Positions 21,801 through 33,139 of a stretch of DNA of 64,000 bases are shown here, piece after piece (positions within the stretch are counted from its first letter, which is position 1; each line of letters starts with the position of its first letter). Location: assembly GCA_964059195.1 (NCBI GenBank), contig CAXKWD010000009.1, positions 147,493,890-147,557,889 on the forward strand, read 5' to 3'. Origin of the DNA: Ectobius pallidus. Its lineage: Eukaryota > Arthropoda > Insecta > Blattodea > Ectobiidae. The translations under genes and the position numbers were made by a program. The notes below the pieces were generated by a model. That model saw only the letters and a program-made list of their open reading frames with translations. It was not told the origin of the DNA and made no database searches.

Positions 21801-22279
21801 TACTACACCATTTCAACCTCAATTTCGGAAAAAGTAATTTCAATTTCGGAAAAAGTAATTTCAATTTCGGAAAAAGTAATTTCAAATCCGGAAAAAGTAA
21901 TTTCAATTTCGGAAAAAGTAATCTCAATTTCGGAAATACAAGGGCTATTTTTTAAAACATTCGATGGGGCATAAAATGAAAACCACAGTGAAAATCAAAA
22001 CTGTTTTATTTGGAACATTTAGGTACACCTTCTAGCTACTTCTGTACATAATCTCGCTCCGATTGAGTAATTTGTCCTAGCGTGGTACCAACTTTAGTAT
22101 ACCCTCTTCATAGCCCTCGTATTTCCGAAATTGAAGTTACTTTTTCCGAAATTGAAATTACCTTTTCCGAAATTGAAATTACCTTTTCCGAAATTAAAAT
22201 TACTTTTTCCGAAATTGGAATTACTTTTTCCGAAATTGAAATTACTTTTTCCGAAATTGAGGTTGAAAAGGTGTAGAGA
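21801..22279. mobile_element. Foldback element with 21-bp minisatellite arms, copy 1
   Basis: Left arm CTACACCATTTCAACCTC plus ~6 units of CAATTTCGGAAAAAGTAATTT, right arm the inverted array ending GAGGTTGAAAAGGTGTAG, with a ~180-bp unique centre containing AAAATGAAAACCACAGTG. Because the unit is 21 bp (7 codons), spurious open frames run through the arms. Copy 2 at 51131-51585 is in inverse orientation. Confidence 0.8.
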
Positions 22280-22359
22280 CATTCGATAGCAGGTTTAAAG
22301 ATTCTAGCTATAATTTATTCGTTACTGCTGGAGTAAGTTGGCATTTGGCAAGAAGTAGT
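22280..22359. other. Short linker
   Basis: No feature recognised between two elements. Confidence 0.3.
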
Positions 22360-23467
22360 ATCGTTTTTTCAGGTTTTTTGTCCAAATTATCGTTTTCGGG
22401 TAGAATAATTGGTTTAATGAATTTGAATGTGCTACATAGGATTGACTACATAATACTTGTAAAGTTTAACTTAACAAAATTGACTTAAATTTGTGTAAAC
22501 TTGCTTTAAGACAATATTATGCAATTGAAGAAGGAAAGCATAAACAATCAAAAGAAGCAGTGAAAATAAGATTGCCTCACATTTCCTGTTACAGTATATC
22601 ACTAAATATCTTTCAAGATTCTCAACTGTGAAGTTCTTCTTGTTATCTCTTAGTTAATAGTTAATACTGTATCTAGACACTACTCTTCTCAGGATTCGAT
22701 GCTTCTAATTTAGTGAGTAAAATACTTTATATTTGGATGTGGATAATGTGAAACTGATTATTTTCCTTTTGTCGGTTGTTACGCATGCTAAACGCACAAC
22801 AGATCAAATAGAAACGAAAACTCCTCCCTTTTCTAGAAAGGTAAATAATACGGTACGTGTTTCTGGTAGGCATGACAAAATATTACCTTGCCATCTGTAG
22901 TGAAATTCAGATCGTCGCCAATCCACTGCCGTAATAAACTCGATTTCATTTGTTTCGGCATAATTAACACGTCTTCTTAAAACTCACAGTGTGACCACTC
23001 AGTATGAATAACAGGGAAGTACTAAAGGCAAACAATAAACAAGCGCTTTAAAACACAGTAATCTTTATCCTTGTTCATACACAGCAACAATGGTTGTTCG
23101 TACGAATATTTTAAAAGGAATACGCCGGTACTCTTTTCCTCTCTTGATACTGTCCATCCTAGACGACAATGGGTTGAATGAAACGCTGGTGGTATTAATT
23201 TCTACCCGACCAAAATTATTCTCTCCCCGCAAAATATCGATTTCCCAACTGACAAACAAAAAGACAAAAAAGGTGCCTAAATTAGATATTTTAGGTTTTA
23301 TATCCCGTTTAGGTGTAATTAGGTTTTTATACCCCATTTAGGTATTTTTAGGTGCCACAGAATTAATGTGGGTGAATCCTATGGACATGATTCGAAAAAG
23401 TGTATGAACGCTTTTTGTTTTGGAAGTAAGGAAGAAAATAGGTAAAAACCTAAGAATCCGGTCCCTA
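22360..23467 (-). mobile_element. hAT family G (TAGGGACCGG), one end lost
   Basis: Minus-strand copy of the element at 42668-43588: right end AATCCGGTCCCTA intact, left end truncated in a CAGGTTTTTTGTCC segment. ~1.1 kb, with internal CGCATGCTAAACGCACAAC and GTAGTGTCTAGATACAG-type blocks. Confidence 0.7.
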
Positions 23468-24197
23468 GTCATAATCAGGGTTCGGATGTTCATGACCTAA
23501 AAAAGTGGAAAATATGACTGCAAATATGCCCTTATAAATGACTGAATAAGACCCAAAAAATCCTAAATATGATCTCATAAAAGAATGTATTTTCTAAAAA
23601 TTAATGTTGCAATTTAAAACGTTTTAATGACACTAAATTCTTACAACACAAAAATTCAATCAGGTAATAACTATTTTAACAATTTTTGTGATTTATAGTT
23701 TTACTTGTAATGAACTTCTATTTTTAAAGAATTTGATGGGATGTAAAATAGACGGCCTCTTCGTGGTGCACCCTCTATAACGCAAAAGCTCAATGGATCA
23801 AAATACAGCTTCTATTCCAGTCCTGACTTCTACCAGTGGCGCAATGTGTAAATAGTATTTTAGGGTACGGATATTTTTTACCAAAAAAGTGGAAAATATG
23901 CCCTCAAAATGACTAAATATGACCGAAAAATTCTAAAAAGGACCTAATAAAATAACGCATTTTCAAAAAATAAATTTTCCAATTTAAAGACATTACATTT
24001 TTGCATCACATGAATTCAATCGGATAATAACTTTTTTTAACAATCTTGGTGATTTGCAGTTTTACTTGTAATGGACTACTTTTAAAGAATCTGCTCATGT
24101 TTTCTCGCTTCATTAGCTTCAAACACTCTTTAATATCCTCTAGACCTTGCATGTCCCTATAAAATATGAACAATTGCATTAATTTTAAAATGTAAGT

Positions 24198-24660
24198 CAT
24201 AGGCGTAACCAGGCCAACCATATGGGGGGGGTTATAACATCCGCGGGGCCTGGGGGGTATGGAATACCCCCTAGGAAGAGGGGGGTCCGGGGGTCCTCCC
24301 CCGGAAAATTTTAAAAATTAAAATGCAAAATAACGAGTTTTAAGCTTCCGGGGTCTCCCCCGGAAAATTTTAAAAATTAAGACGCAAAATAACGAATTTT
24401 AAGCTTCCGGGGGTCCTCCCCGGAAAATTTTAAAAATTGAGACGCAAAATAACAAATTTTAAGCTTTCCGGGGGCATGCCCCGGAAAATTTTAAAAATAA
24501 ACACGCAAAATAACGAGTTTTAAGCTTCCCACGCTTTATACTTGTATAATTGTATAATTGTAATTTATGGGCAGACTTAAACAAATTATACAATTTTCCT
24601 TTTTTTAATCAATGGGGGGGGGGGGTCAAACCCCCAACCCCCCCCCTCGGTACGCCTATG
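24198..24660 (+). mobile_element. hAT MITE, CATAGGCGTA ends, tandem core
   Basis: Inverted ends CATAGGCGTAACC/GGTACGCCTATG, perfect TSD ATGTAAGT (24190-24197, 24661-24668). The core holds about four ~60-bp tandem units (CCGGAAAATTTTAAAAATTA ... TTTTAAGCTTCCG), 24296-24530, versus one unit in the 222-bp relative at 8589. Confidence 0.85.
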
Positions 24661-24897
24661 ATGTAAGTTACCTATTAATTTAGCATAAACATTAAATTAA
24701 TGCAATAAATTTTAAATTTAACTCGTCCATGTAGTATATACACTGTACATGTGCTCTATTACCGAATTCATAACAGAAATATGACGTTAAATTACAAATA
24801 TGGCCAAAATATGACCAAGACCACAAAAAAAATTACCAAAATATGGCTTTATATGCAAAATAAAAACGATCCTACTAGGATGAAAGTCGTTCAATTC

Positions 24898-25078
24898 CAG
24901 TGGCGGACGCAGGGGGGGGGATAGGGGGGTTACATCCCCCCCCCCCGAAATTTGAAAAAAGTACTCTAAGTGGCCAGTTTCATAAACTAATTGTATAGGT
25001 AAGTTGATTAATTTTTTTTAGTATTCTTTCTACCTATTCAAATCCCCCCCCCCGAAAAAATTTCTGCGTCCGCCACTG
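24898..25078 (+). mobile_element. hAT MITE, CAGTGGCGGACGCAG ends
   Basis: 181 bp, perfect 15-bp inverted ends CAGTGGCGGACGCAG/CTGCGTCCGCCACTG, perfect TSD TTCAATTC (24890-24897, 25079-25086). Subterminal G/C runs. A second copy, interrupted by a SINE, is at 61912-62580. Confidence 0.88.
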
Positions 25079-25168
25079 TTCAATTCGTTTTTAATTAGTG
25101 TTTGCGGCGATAACGGAGGTCAGGATAAAAATATGACTTGTCATAAACATCCGAACCTTAGTCATAAT

Positions 25169-25640
25169 ACTACGTAATTCTGGAGGGTTGGCAGAGACAA
25201 TGTGTTTCAAGAACAGTAAATCTGGCGCTGATGTTCCAGTTCCCTTGACGCTGACTGGTAACAGAGTTGGCACAATCTCAGCTTGTAATTATATTTGTCT
25301 TCATATGTTGGCACACCCTGCCACGCCCGCAATTTGCTGAGCGGGGGCGAGTTTACTTCCGGCCCCAGGTCAGGTCAATCCGTTGTGATGGTGATAGCTA
25401 CTTTATAACACGTGCAATCCTGGTGGAGAAGTGCCTTCCAGCCTTGCACGTCATATACGCACATGCTTGACCCACATAAACGCCACTCTCACCGATACCA
25501 GAGGCCATGTGTTCACTGTCACTGGGGCATTCACCCAACTGGCGAATCAAACCCCCAAAATATTCCAACAACGAATCTTGTTTGAATGAAGACGAGGTCA
25601 TTTTTCTAGGCGAATCTTAATACAGTATTACATCTCTTTC
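25169..25640. other. Unassigned, relatively GC-rich intron stretch
   Basis: Open frames of ~67 codons on both strands have no family match. No splice-bounded conserved exon recognised. Confidence 0.35.
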
Positions 25641-25955
25641 ACCGAGCAAGATGGCCGAGATGGGAACGTCTTGGACTCCCATTCGGGAGGTCCCAGGTTC
25701 AAATGCCATGGCCGGCCAATATGACACGGTTTGTTTTTTATTGTTTCCCCCAGTTGTAAAGGCAAATGCCGAATTTGATATTTACATACCATGAATCATC
25801 CTCACCATTTCATCTTTTATCATATCCATTTAAATTTATATCACTTGAAATTTACTCCATAAAATACACCGAAAATAGAAACAATTTACAAGCAATAGTT
25901 CCATGGCCTACCCTACTGTATAGACACACATCCCGAACTCCTGATATGGCCTTAA
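25641..25955 (+). mobile_element. SINE family B, near full length
   Basis: tRNA-like head ATGGCCGAGATGGGAACG (A-box) and CCCAGGTTCAAATGCCATGG (B-box); body with GTAAAGGCAAATGCCGAATT and ATGAATCATCCTCACCATTT; 3' part CCATGGCCTACCCTACTGTA. Other copies: 34555, 40206, 41225, 48953, 57541, 58235, 58680. Confidence 0.8.
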
Positions 25956-25985
25956 ACCCTGATATTAAAAAATTCAAGGGTTGAC

Positions 25986-26157
25986 TGTTAGAAAGTACAG
26001 AGCTTTGGGATTAGGGTGACCGTACATCTCGCATGGCACTAACCCATGCAGAACGCTAATTTTGTTTTCTATATCGCCCTAACAGATTTAGAAATCTCTT
26101 TCTGTTCCACGTCACACGGAAACTCTCCTCTTTATAAAGCATTGAATTTGTAAATAA
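25986..26157. other. Short unassigned linker
   Basis: Nothing recognised. Confidence 0.3.
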
Positions 26158-26576
26158 TAAAATCAGGTAAACCGATATAACAAAGTGTCAGAATGCTTTT
26201 GTTTAATCAGTGATAATTGCAATTACGATATGAAGAAAAAGTTATTTTGTAATCGATTTCAGATTTAAGCTCCAGGTCGATTCATTGGTCTAACTAACTG
26301 TATTGTAACTTCCAAAGCCGTATATGAACAGTGTAAAACAAATGTTGTCATGATTTGCATTTGATAAATTCTGTCTAATATATTACCATAAAATAGGAAC
26401 TAAATTGGGCATTACTCCGGTACCAGTCAACCGATTTGGTCCAATATCAATAGGCTTCTTCCCATGGACGTAGTAAATGCGTATACCAAGTTTCATGAAA
26501 ATCCGATAAAGCCTATTTGAATGATCGCGCGTACAGACAGACAGACATTTCCCGTCCCCTAAAAAATCTCATTCTT
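26158..26576 (-). repeat. Family D copy
   Basis: Begins AAATCAGGTAAACCGATATA, continues CAGAATGCTTTTGTTTAATC and ends with the CTGTCTGTCTG segment and CCCTAAAAAATCTCATTCT. Internally shortened relative to 5773. Confidence 0.7.
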
Positions 26577-26595
26577 ATTTAAAACGAAATGTTTC

Positions 26596-27365
26596 AGTTG
26601 TTAGATCATGGCGTACTATGACTGAAAAGACGAATCGATTCGAGATACCGTGTTTTGACCGGTGCTACCCATGATGCATATAAGACATAGTTATCGTAAT
26701 TCAGGTAAGCTAACAGCAGAAGAGAATGAAAGCACACGAACTGGCTTGCAACGAATCAAAATTGTGTTCTTAATCAATGTACATTTATATTATTTCAATT
26801 TCCAAACAAGTTATGTTGTATAAAATGTGTTTTTATGCTGATCACTGGCACCATGTGACATGTGACATATTGATACCTTATATTTCCAGTAACGAACTGA
26901 TAAAATTTCATCCGGGTATTCATATTTTTGTTTCAGGTACCAAATCAAATTAAATTCTGCAGGGGATGGGGGTCAGTCTTTCTCAGTCTTTCTCTGCTTG
27001 CTATTAATATGAGGATGGGATTTCCCTGATAAAATCGTCAGCTCGTTACTGGACACGTAAGCATCAATGTGCCGTAATTAATACGTCACATGCTGCCATT
27101 AAACAGCACGAAAACAGATTATTTTATACAACATAACTTGTTTGGAAATTGAAATAATAGAAATGTACATTGATCAAAAACACAATTTCGAATTCGGTGC
27201 AAGCCAGTTCGTATAATTTTATTATGTTCTGCTGTTACCTTGCCTGAATGAAGTTAACTATGTCTTATATGCACCATTGCTAGCACTGGTTACACCATGG
27301 TAGCTCGCATCTATTCATGGATGGTTGATTCATTGTATGCCATGATCTCGCAGCTGTTACTACAA
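26596..27365. repeat. Long inverted repeat (~270-bp arms)
   Basis: Left arm (about 26597-26870) contains CAGTTGTTAGATCATGGC, CAACGAATCAAAATTGTGTT and CCAAACAAGTTATGTTGTAT. The right arm (about 27125-27365) carries the same blocks inverted, with ~10-20% divergence. The ~250-bp centre includes CATGTGACATGTGACAT. Probably a long-TIR MITE; no transposase coding. Confidence 0.7.
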
Positions 27366-28032
27366 ACCACGAAAGAAATTATTATTTTATAATCTGTTAC
27401 ATTTTTATTCATAGAATAGTCCTAATAATCCCAACTCGAATTTGCGAATTTCATCAGATAAATTCGCTCCTCCTGCGATTCTATCGATAAACTCGTAAAC
27501 TCTCGTGGAAAATTCGACACTAAATTTCAGGGACATTCTTATAGTACCCAGATAAAGAAAGCAGCCTTAATACTTTCTTAGTTCTTTGCAACTTTACAGC
27601 TGACACAGCTTATTGTGGTATTTAAGAAAGTGAAGGTATGGTACTCATTGCCGTATTAGGTCACACCGCTCTGCGCTGCCCACGTGGTCGTTGCGTCAGA
27701 GCAAAGTGGGCCGACACACGAGGTGACCCACTTGATGCTGGCTCCAGTGTCCACCGAGGGTGATATCCCCCTAAGAACAACACGGGAAGTGGTCAAGCTA
27801 TGGGGGTGATCCCGTTTCAAATTCCTTCGCATCTGATCTCCTTGTCTCCTTGTCTCCTTGTATGGAAGCTGGCATTGACAGTACCAAACATGGCCGTGTG
27901 TCGCCAAAACAGATGCCGGCCTCAGTCCGCCGCAGAGCAAACACGCAACTTCGAGGAATCTTATCCCATTAATATGACGTCGAACTTGATAGATTACTTC
28001 TCCAAATCTCCAAAAATATTATAAATCATAAC
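27366..28032. other. Unassigned intron stretch
   Basis: Contains a GC-richer part (27655-27940) with 94- and 74-codon open frames on opposite strands and no recognised domain or splice structure. Confidence 0.35.
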
Positions 28033-28690
28033 CAGGGCCCAGATTCTGATGACCTAAAATTTGTCTGAAAAATGACCTATAAAATGACTCTAAATTTTAA
28101 AGAAAATGGTTTAGTAATTGTAAACAATGACCTAAAAACTTATATTTTGTTTATAAAAATTATTATAGACACAAAGTTATAGACTAATTTGTACATAATT
28201 GTAAAAACTGTATATGCAAAAAGAATGTTGTAGGTCTAAAAACTTTGTTCTTGATTGGAGCATCTGAGAAGAAAAGTAAGAAAATTGTTTTTAAAGTAGA
28301 TCCTACAAAAGTGTTGCATTATAGTAACCTAGTCATTTATTTAAATATTACCCTATGAAAAAATAAAATTTATAAATTCCACCGCATTAAATAAACAACA
28401 CTTCAAAGACATCACCGCTGGGGACGACAAAAAAAAAGTTAACACACTCAACGTAAAAAAAAGGCATGAAAATGACTAAATAAGGGAACAAATGACACAA
28501 AAATGACAAAATAATGGCGTAAAATTTAAATAAATGCCATACAAATATAAAATAGCATGAAATGACAAAAAATGACCTAATAAAAATGCATTTCTATAAT
28601 CTAGAGGCCACGATTAGGATTTATCTACAAGTTGGCAATGTCTATGCAGCATCAATAAAAAGATGACATGTCATTAGAATCCGGGCCCTG
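28033..28690 (+). mobile_element. hAT-like element, CAGGGCCCAGATTCTGATGAC ends
   Basis: Inverted ends CAGGGCCCAGATTCTGATGA and TCATTAGAATCCGGGCCCTG, near-perfect TSD ATCATAAC/ATCATAAA (28025-28032, 28691-28698). AATGAC/TAAAAATGAC-rich interior. Related to 29247, 53020 and 54292. Confidence 0.75.
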
Positions 28691-28761
28691 ATCATAAACA
28701 ATATCTATTAATATAATAGGCCAATAATAATAATACTAATAATAAATAAAAATAATTCCTT

Positions 28762-28965
28762 TGTCACAACCAGTCATGTTATGACTTATGATGAATGGAG
28801 TAACGGTGCAATGACATGTGGCAGGTGAAACAGGAGCACCCCGAAAAAATCTTCCCCGATCCCATTTTATCCACCACAAATCCTACATGGATTCACTGAG
28901 ATTCGATCCCGAGTCCCAGAGGTGGAGGCGAGAGGTCTAACTATTGAGCATTGGGCGGCAATAAT
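28762..28965 (-). mobile_element. tRNA-derived SINE (same family as 55828)
   Basis: Minus-strand head CGCCCAATGCTCAATAGTTA...GGGATCGAATCTCAGTG, body TCCATGTAGGATTTGTGGTGG and GGTGCTCCTGTTTC, matching 55828-56039. The head is followed by an AAT microsatellite. Confidence 0.6.
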
Positions 28966-29246
28966 AATAAAAATAATCATAATAATAATAATATTAATAG
29001 CACTTTCTAATAATAGCCTACTTCAAATAGGACCGTTCACTACATGGACTGTGACCCATTTCCCCAATATTGTTTTCGCCTATGAACATGCCTACAGTAT
29101 TTTTCAAATGAGAAGCCAATTCCTTCACCGCCAATCACGTGTACGAGCTAACGAAGTGCCGTCTCTGATTGGACCGCGTATCTAAGCAAGAAAGAGGACA
29201 AACGGCTTGTCATCTGCAAAATACTGTAGGCCTATATATTATTACT
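28966..29246. other. AAT-rich microsatellite and unassigned linker
   Basis: (AATAAT)n at 28960-28998; the rest is not recognised. Confidence 0.4.
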
Positions 29247-30003
29247 AGAGCCCAGATTTTGATGACATGTCATCTTTTAACTGGAACATCATGCACGTTG
29301 GTAACTAGTGTAGATATTCTGATCATGACATCAAGATTATAAAAATGGTAATATTTAGGGTCATTTTTTGTCTTTTCCCCTGTTTTATTTGTTTTTTAAA
29401 ATTTATTCATAATAACGTCGGTTTAACTAGAAAGTCATATCGCGACTAAAACACTAAAATACAATACTTATACAAAATTAATTACATATCGTTTGGTGTC
29501 TTTCATGAATTTTAATACTTTATTATGATGTAATTTGTAGATCTTTTTAAAATTTAATGTCATTATTTGGCCAGTTTAGGGTTTTTTTACATTTAACATT
29601 TCTAGGTAATTTTTAAAATAAATATTCATTATTTTCTTATTTTGAGTTGTTTTTTGCATTGCATAGAGTTTTTGTGCATTTAACTTACTTACATTGAATA
29701 TTATCGGAACTCTAAATAAGCATAAATAAATAGACATTATAATTTTAATTTAGATACAGAAGGACGGTGTTTGCTGTTTGCATTTAACCGTATGTAGGCC
29801 TATCAATTAACTAATTACAAGTCTATAGTTGAGCCAACAACATAGGCCTAAAAATAGAATAGACACAAATCTGATGAATAAACTAGTATTTTCATATTCA
29901 TTTTTGGGTCAGTTTTGGGGTAATTTTTTCTGTACTTTTTCAGTAATTTCTATAGCCCATTTTTAAGTTCAAATGAAGGATTTGTTGGCTTTCGTGACCT
30001 AAG
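29247..30003 (-). mobile_element. hAT-like element related to 54292, one ragged end
   Basis: Left end AGAGCCCAGATTTTGATGAC and the next ~90 bp (CATCATGCACGTTGG, ATTCTGATCATGACATC) are the inverse of 54790-54882. Interior shares TTGCTGTTTGCATTTAACCG. The far end is not clean. Confidence 0.6.
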
Positions 30004-30378
30004 CTTAAATAGAGATCCAGAGAACAGAATACAATTTGTACATTACAATATAGACCTTTGCAGTTGTCTGGCTTGGAATACCAGCACAGTATAATATGAT
30101 TTCAAGATAGCTTAGGGAGGAACCCATCATTACCCAGATGTCTAGGGTGGATGCATTAGGGGGACTCTCCCTCCATCCTGTAAAATGACACACACGTTCG
30201 CAGAATGTGACGTCATTTGTAATCAAGACATTTGTTCAAGGAATCATGGGAACTCGTTCCCTAATAAGACAACGCAGAGTTTAAATGCCTTTTCTCATTC
30301 CTATTTCTGTTGTCATTTTACACTTTTCACTACGTACGAGCGAGGTATCAACCGAAATAATTATTCACTCCGGTTAAA
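30004..30378. other. Unassigned intron sequence
   Basis: Two short opposite open frames, nothing conserved recognised. Confidence 0.3.
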
Positions 30379-31458
30379 TCTGTAATAATAAGATGAAGTG
30401 TTTGTCCGTCTGTCCGCGATGCCCAGCGAAATCAACTGTATACAAAGATCTGAAATTTTAAGTATAGGTGGACTGAAGAGTGGGAAAATGCACCTCGAAA
30501 ACGGAATTTTAATTTTCGCTTTCGTTCGCGACTTATGAGTGAAAAACGGGCAGAAAAGGTGCATTTTTTGCGTTTTCGAAGCATCGGTTCTCAGTAATAC
30601 ATTTCAGTTGCGAAATCAATTGTAGGTGGCTTTGCCTATTTTTGTCATACCTTGGAAATAAAAACATCGCGATCGCTTGAATTTTGTAACCCCACGATGG
30701 TCGATTCATTTGTTTATAATGTCAAGGCACGCAGACATCTGACATTTTCAACCTAGACGGAAGAGGGATAGTGAATATAGGCTTAAATAGGTAAGCATTG
30801 TTCGGTTTAGACGGAACTCACTAAGCAGGGGTTCTTTGGGTCAGGGAACTCAAATCTGAGGTCGTTTTTCTCAAGCGGCGCTTTCTAATCGTGGAATGCA
30901 CTCCAAAGTCGGATTTTTAGCTGTTTCGTTATAATTATTACAGTATGTCCAACTGAAAAGTTTCAAAATAAAGGACAGTCACACCGAGATTTTACACACT
31001 ATACAATAACATAAGAATACAAAACTCTGCATGTTTTCAGCTTAAATCTTTGTTTAGACATGTTAAAAAAAAGACTTGTTTTTTATAGCCTCTTGATAGG
31101 CTATACTTAGGCCTATATAAATTGAATACACTATGTAAAAAGTTCAAGGGACAAAAAAAACAACGTATATGATGGTTTACGAGTATGAAAAAGACCCTTA
31201 ATAATATAAGAAACTGTTCTCAACTCGCTGAAAAAAAGGACAGCACTAAAAAAAGGACAATTAAAGGACTTTTTAAATAGTCACCATTTTAAAGGATAGT
31301 CCTTTAAAAAAGGACTGTTGGACACATTGTTAGTCTATTAGTCGTTTAGTTTAAGAATCATTCGCGTTTAGGTGTAAATAAATATGCTTTAATTATTTTG
31401 CTCTTAATTTTTAATTTTTGAATGAATTATCGTTGATGAAGCCGCGGGTACCTGCTAG
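30379..31458 (+). mobile_element. Helitron-like family E with nested MITE
   Basis: Begins TCTGTAATAATAAGATGAAG after A and ends GCCGCGGGTACCTGCTAG before T. Internal blocks GTGAAAAACGGGCAGAAAAG, GATCGCTTGAATTTTGTAA and CTTTCTAATCGTGG match the other E copies. Interrupted by 30941-31329. Confidence 0.65.
30941..31329. mobile_element. Small MITE, CARTRTGTCCAAC ends
   Basis: 389-bp insertion in Helitron E. Inverted ends CAGTATGTCCAAC and GTTGGACACATTG, flanked by TTA on both sides (30938-30940, 31330-31332). A TTA duplication would fit a PIF/Harbinger-type insertion, but the ends are not diagnostic. Confidence 0.5.
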
Positions 31459-31630
31459 TCAGAAATAATATATAGACGCTAAAGAGTTTTTGAATCCATT
31501 GCTATATGTGCATAGGCCCACACGTTTAAGTGACTGTATACGATTGTATAAGAATGTACCAAATTATCTAACCATGTTCACTTTTCCTAGGAATCAGTAA
31601 AAAAGGGCGAATTGCGGAAGCTTAATGACT
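31459..31630. other. Short unassigned linker
   Basis: Nothing recognised. Confidence 0.3.
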
Positions 31631-32780
31631 AGGGCCCGGATTCTTGGGTTTTAAACTATTTTGTTCCTTGGTATTTACCTGTGAATCGGCCACAGTGGCC
31701 GAGAGGTAGCGTGCCTGCAGGACGCGGCGTCAAACCCGGCCGCGGTCGATGGATTTTTCAGGACGTAAAAAATCACGGAGTCCTCCGGGAGGACTTTAAG
31801 CTGGGGGACTCCAAGCCTAAATTAGAGCCTCTGGACAAAATTCCTTGGCCCTTTCACATCCAAGCAATAACTTAGTTTCCAGAGGGGAGTGGCTTCCCAC
31901 CTTGTCCCTCTGCCCTCTCTCAGAAAATGAGCCTAACAAAATTCACATAGATAACACAAACCTCCACTTGGAGGCCCTTCGCCCCAACATAGGGGATACA
32001 GGAAAATAGGTAGATAGTTACCTGTGATATTTTAGCTTAATTATCCATTTCGTTGTCATGGCAGTCACATAGTCCAATCTTATAAAACCAAAAAATGGCT
32101 ATATAAGATGTTACAAACCAAAAGTATAAGTATTTCTAATATATAACTGAACCACCCCCGAACACAAGCTCTGCTTCTTCGGGGGGTGTATCAACTTTTG
32201 TATATATTTTTCGTGTACTTTGGAGTAATAAATTGTAATTGTAATTGTAAAAAAAAAAAAATAGGTAAAACTGCTTTTCAAGTAAAATACGATAAAATAA
32301 CAATAATTATTATAATAATTAATCTGATTATTATTGTTATACTAAAATTATTTTTTAAATGTCTGCCTATATTTCTCATGCTGCTCATAAATGCCAGTAT
32401 ATTACTTTATATGATAAAATATAGCATTGCGTTTTGTAATTTTGTCATTTTGTAACTCCATTTTATCGGTAAAGGAAATCTTATATGAACCGAAATCCCC
32501 GATTTGTTTATAATCAAATTAAAGGCATTCTTAAGAAGCTTACACTTGCAGTTTATTCACAGTGTTTGCTCCAGAAAGACGCCAAAAGTGTAGTATTCTA
32601 AAAGCTGATTGATAAATTGAAAATGTTCTTGTTGAGTCTTGCCTTAAATGTATGAAATTCAGTTATTGATATAATATCTTATATAAATCTGTGGCGGACT
32701 GCACAGAAAACAGGAAACACAATGATTAGGCTCGTGCTATACTTCTTATACCCTATTCAGTAAATTTTGCATTCATTTAA
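31631..32780 (+). mobile_element. Element J copy 2, with nested SINE
   Basis: Begins AGGGCCCGGATTCTTGGG; matches 16241 onward (ACTATTTTGTTCCT, GTCATGGCAGTCACATAGTC, AAGAAGCTTACACTTGCAG, GGACTGCACAGAAAACAGGA). It lacks the composite Helitron present in copy 1. The right end is not located. Confidence 0.5.
31685..32017 (+). mobile_element. tRNA-derived SINE (CAGTGGCCGAGAGGTAGCG head)
   Basis: 333 bp with A-box-like GTGGCCGAGAGGTAGCG, B-box-like GGCGTCAAACCCGGCC, and body TTAGAGCCTCTGGACAAAAT and GGAGGCCCTTCGCCCCAACA. Perfect 10-bp TSD TTACCTGTGA (31675-31684, 32018-32027). A fragment of the same family is at 51722-51880. Confidence 0.85.
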
Positions 32781-33139
32781 TTTTTTTAGAGTATTTTCCG
32801 GTGTTTGATTACAAATTTAAGGCAAACTATTTAACACAAACATAAATACGCAAACATAAAACACAAATCTCCAATGAGTCAGGCTCGTCCTCTGTAATGA
32901 AGATATTAATTTTAATTTGGAAGAATTTAAGTTAGAAAATGAAAGTAGTTAAACGATATTGTGTGGAAGGATGAATACATACCGAAATTAAAACAAAAAT
33001 GAAAGGTGTTGTTAAAATTGAATTTATTTTTAACAAGAGAATTGAATAATCTTGAACAGTGGTTGAGCCCAGCATTTTGGTTCACGAAGGGGACTGAAAT
33101 TATGGGTGCACGGAAACTACACACCTATAAACTGAAACT
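32781..33139. other. Unassigned AT-rich intron stretch
   Basis: Nothing recognised. Confidence 0.3.

Larger units (their letters stand above)
23476..25160 (+). mobile_element. hAT-like element, 8-bp TSD GTCATAAT, two nested MITEs
   Basis: Ends CAGGGTTCGGATG and CATCCGAACCTTA, with duplication GTCATAAT at 23468-23475 and 25161-25168. The first ~260 bp are repeated, diverged, from about 23845. Two smaller hAT MITEs (24198-24660, 24898-25078) lie inside. Its left duplication directly abuts the end of the family G copy. Confidence 0.7.

Noticed and set aside
21773..21974. Open frames with repeating NFGKS or ISEKVIS heptads
   Set aside because: The 21-bp minisatellite arm has a unit divisible by three, so periodic frames appear in all copies and strands; they have no independent support as genes.
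27656..27940. 94-codon minus-strand frame in GC-richer DNA
   Set aside because: No recognised motif, and a plus-strand frame overlaps it equally well.
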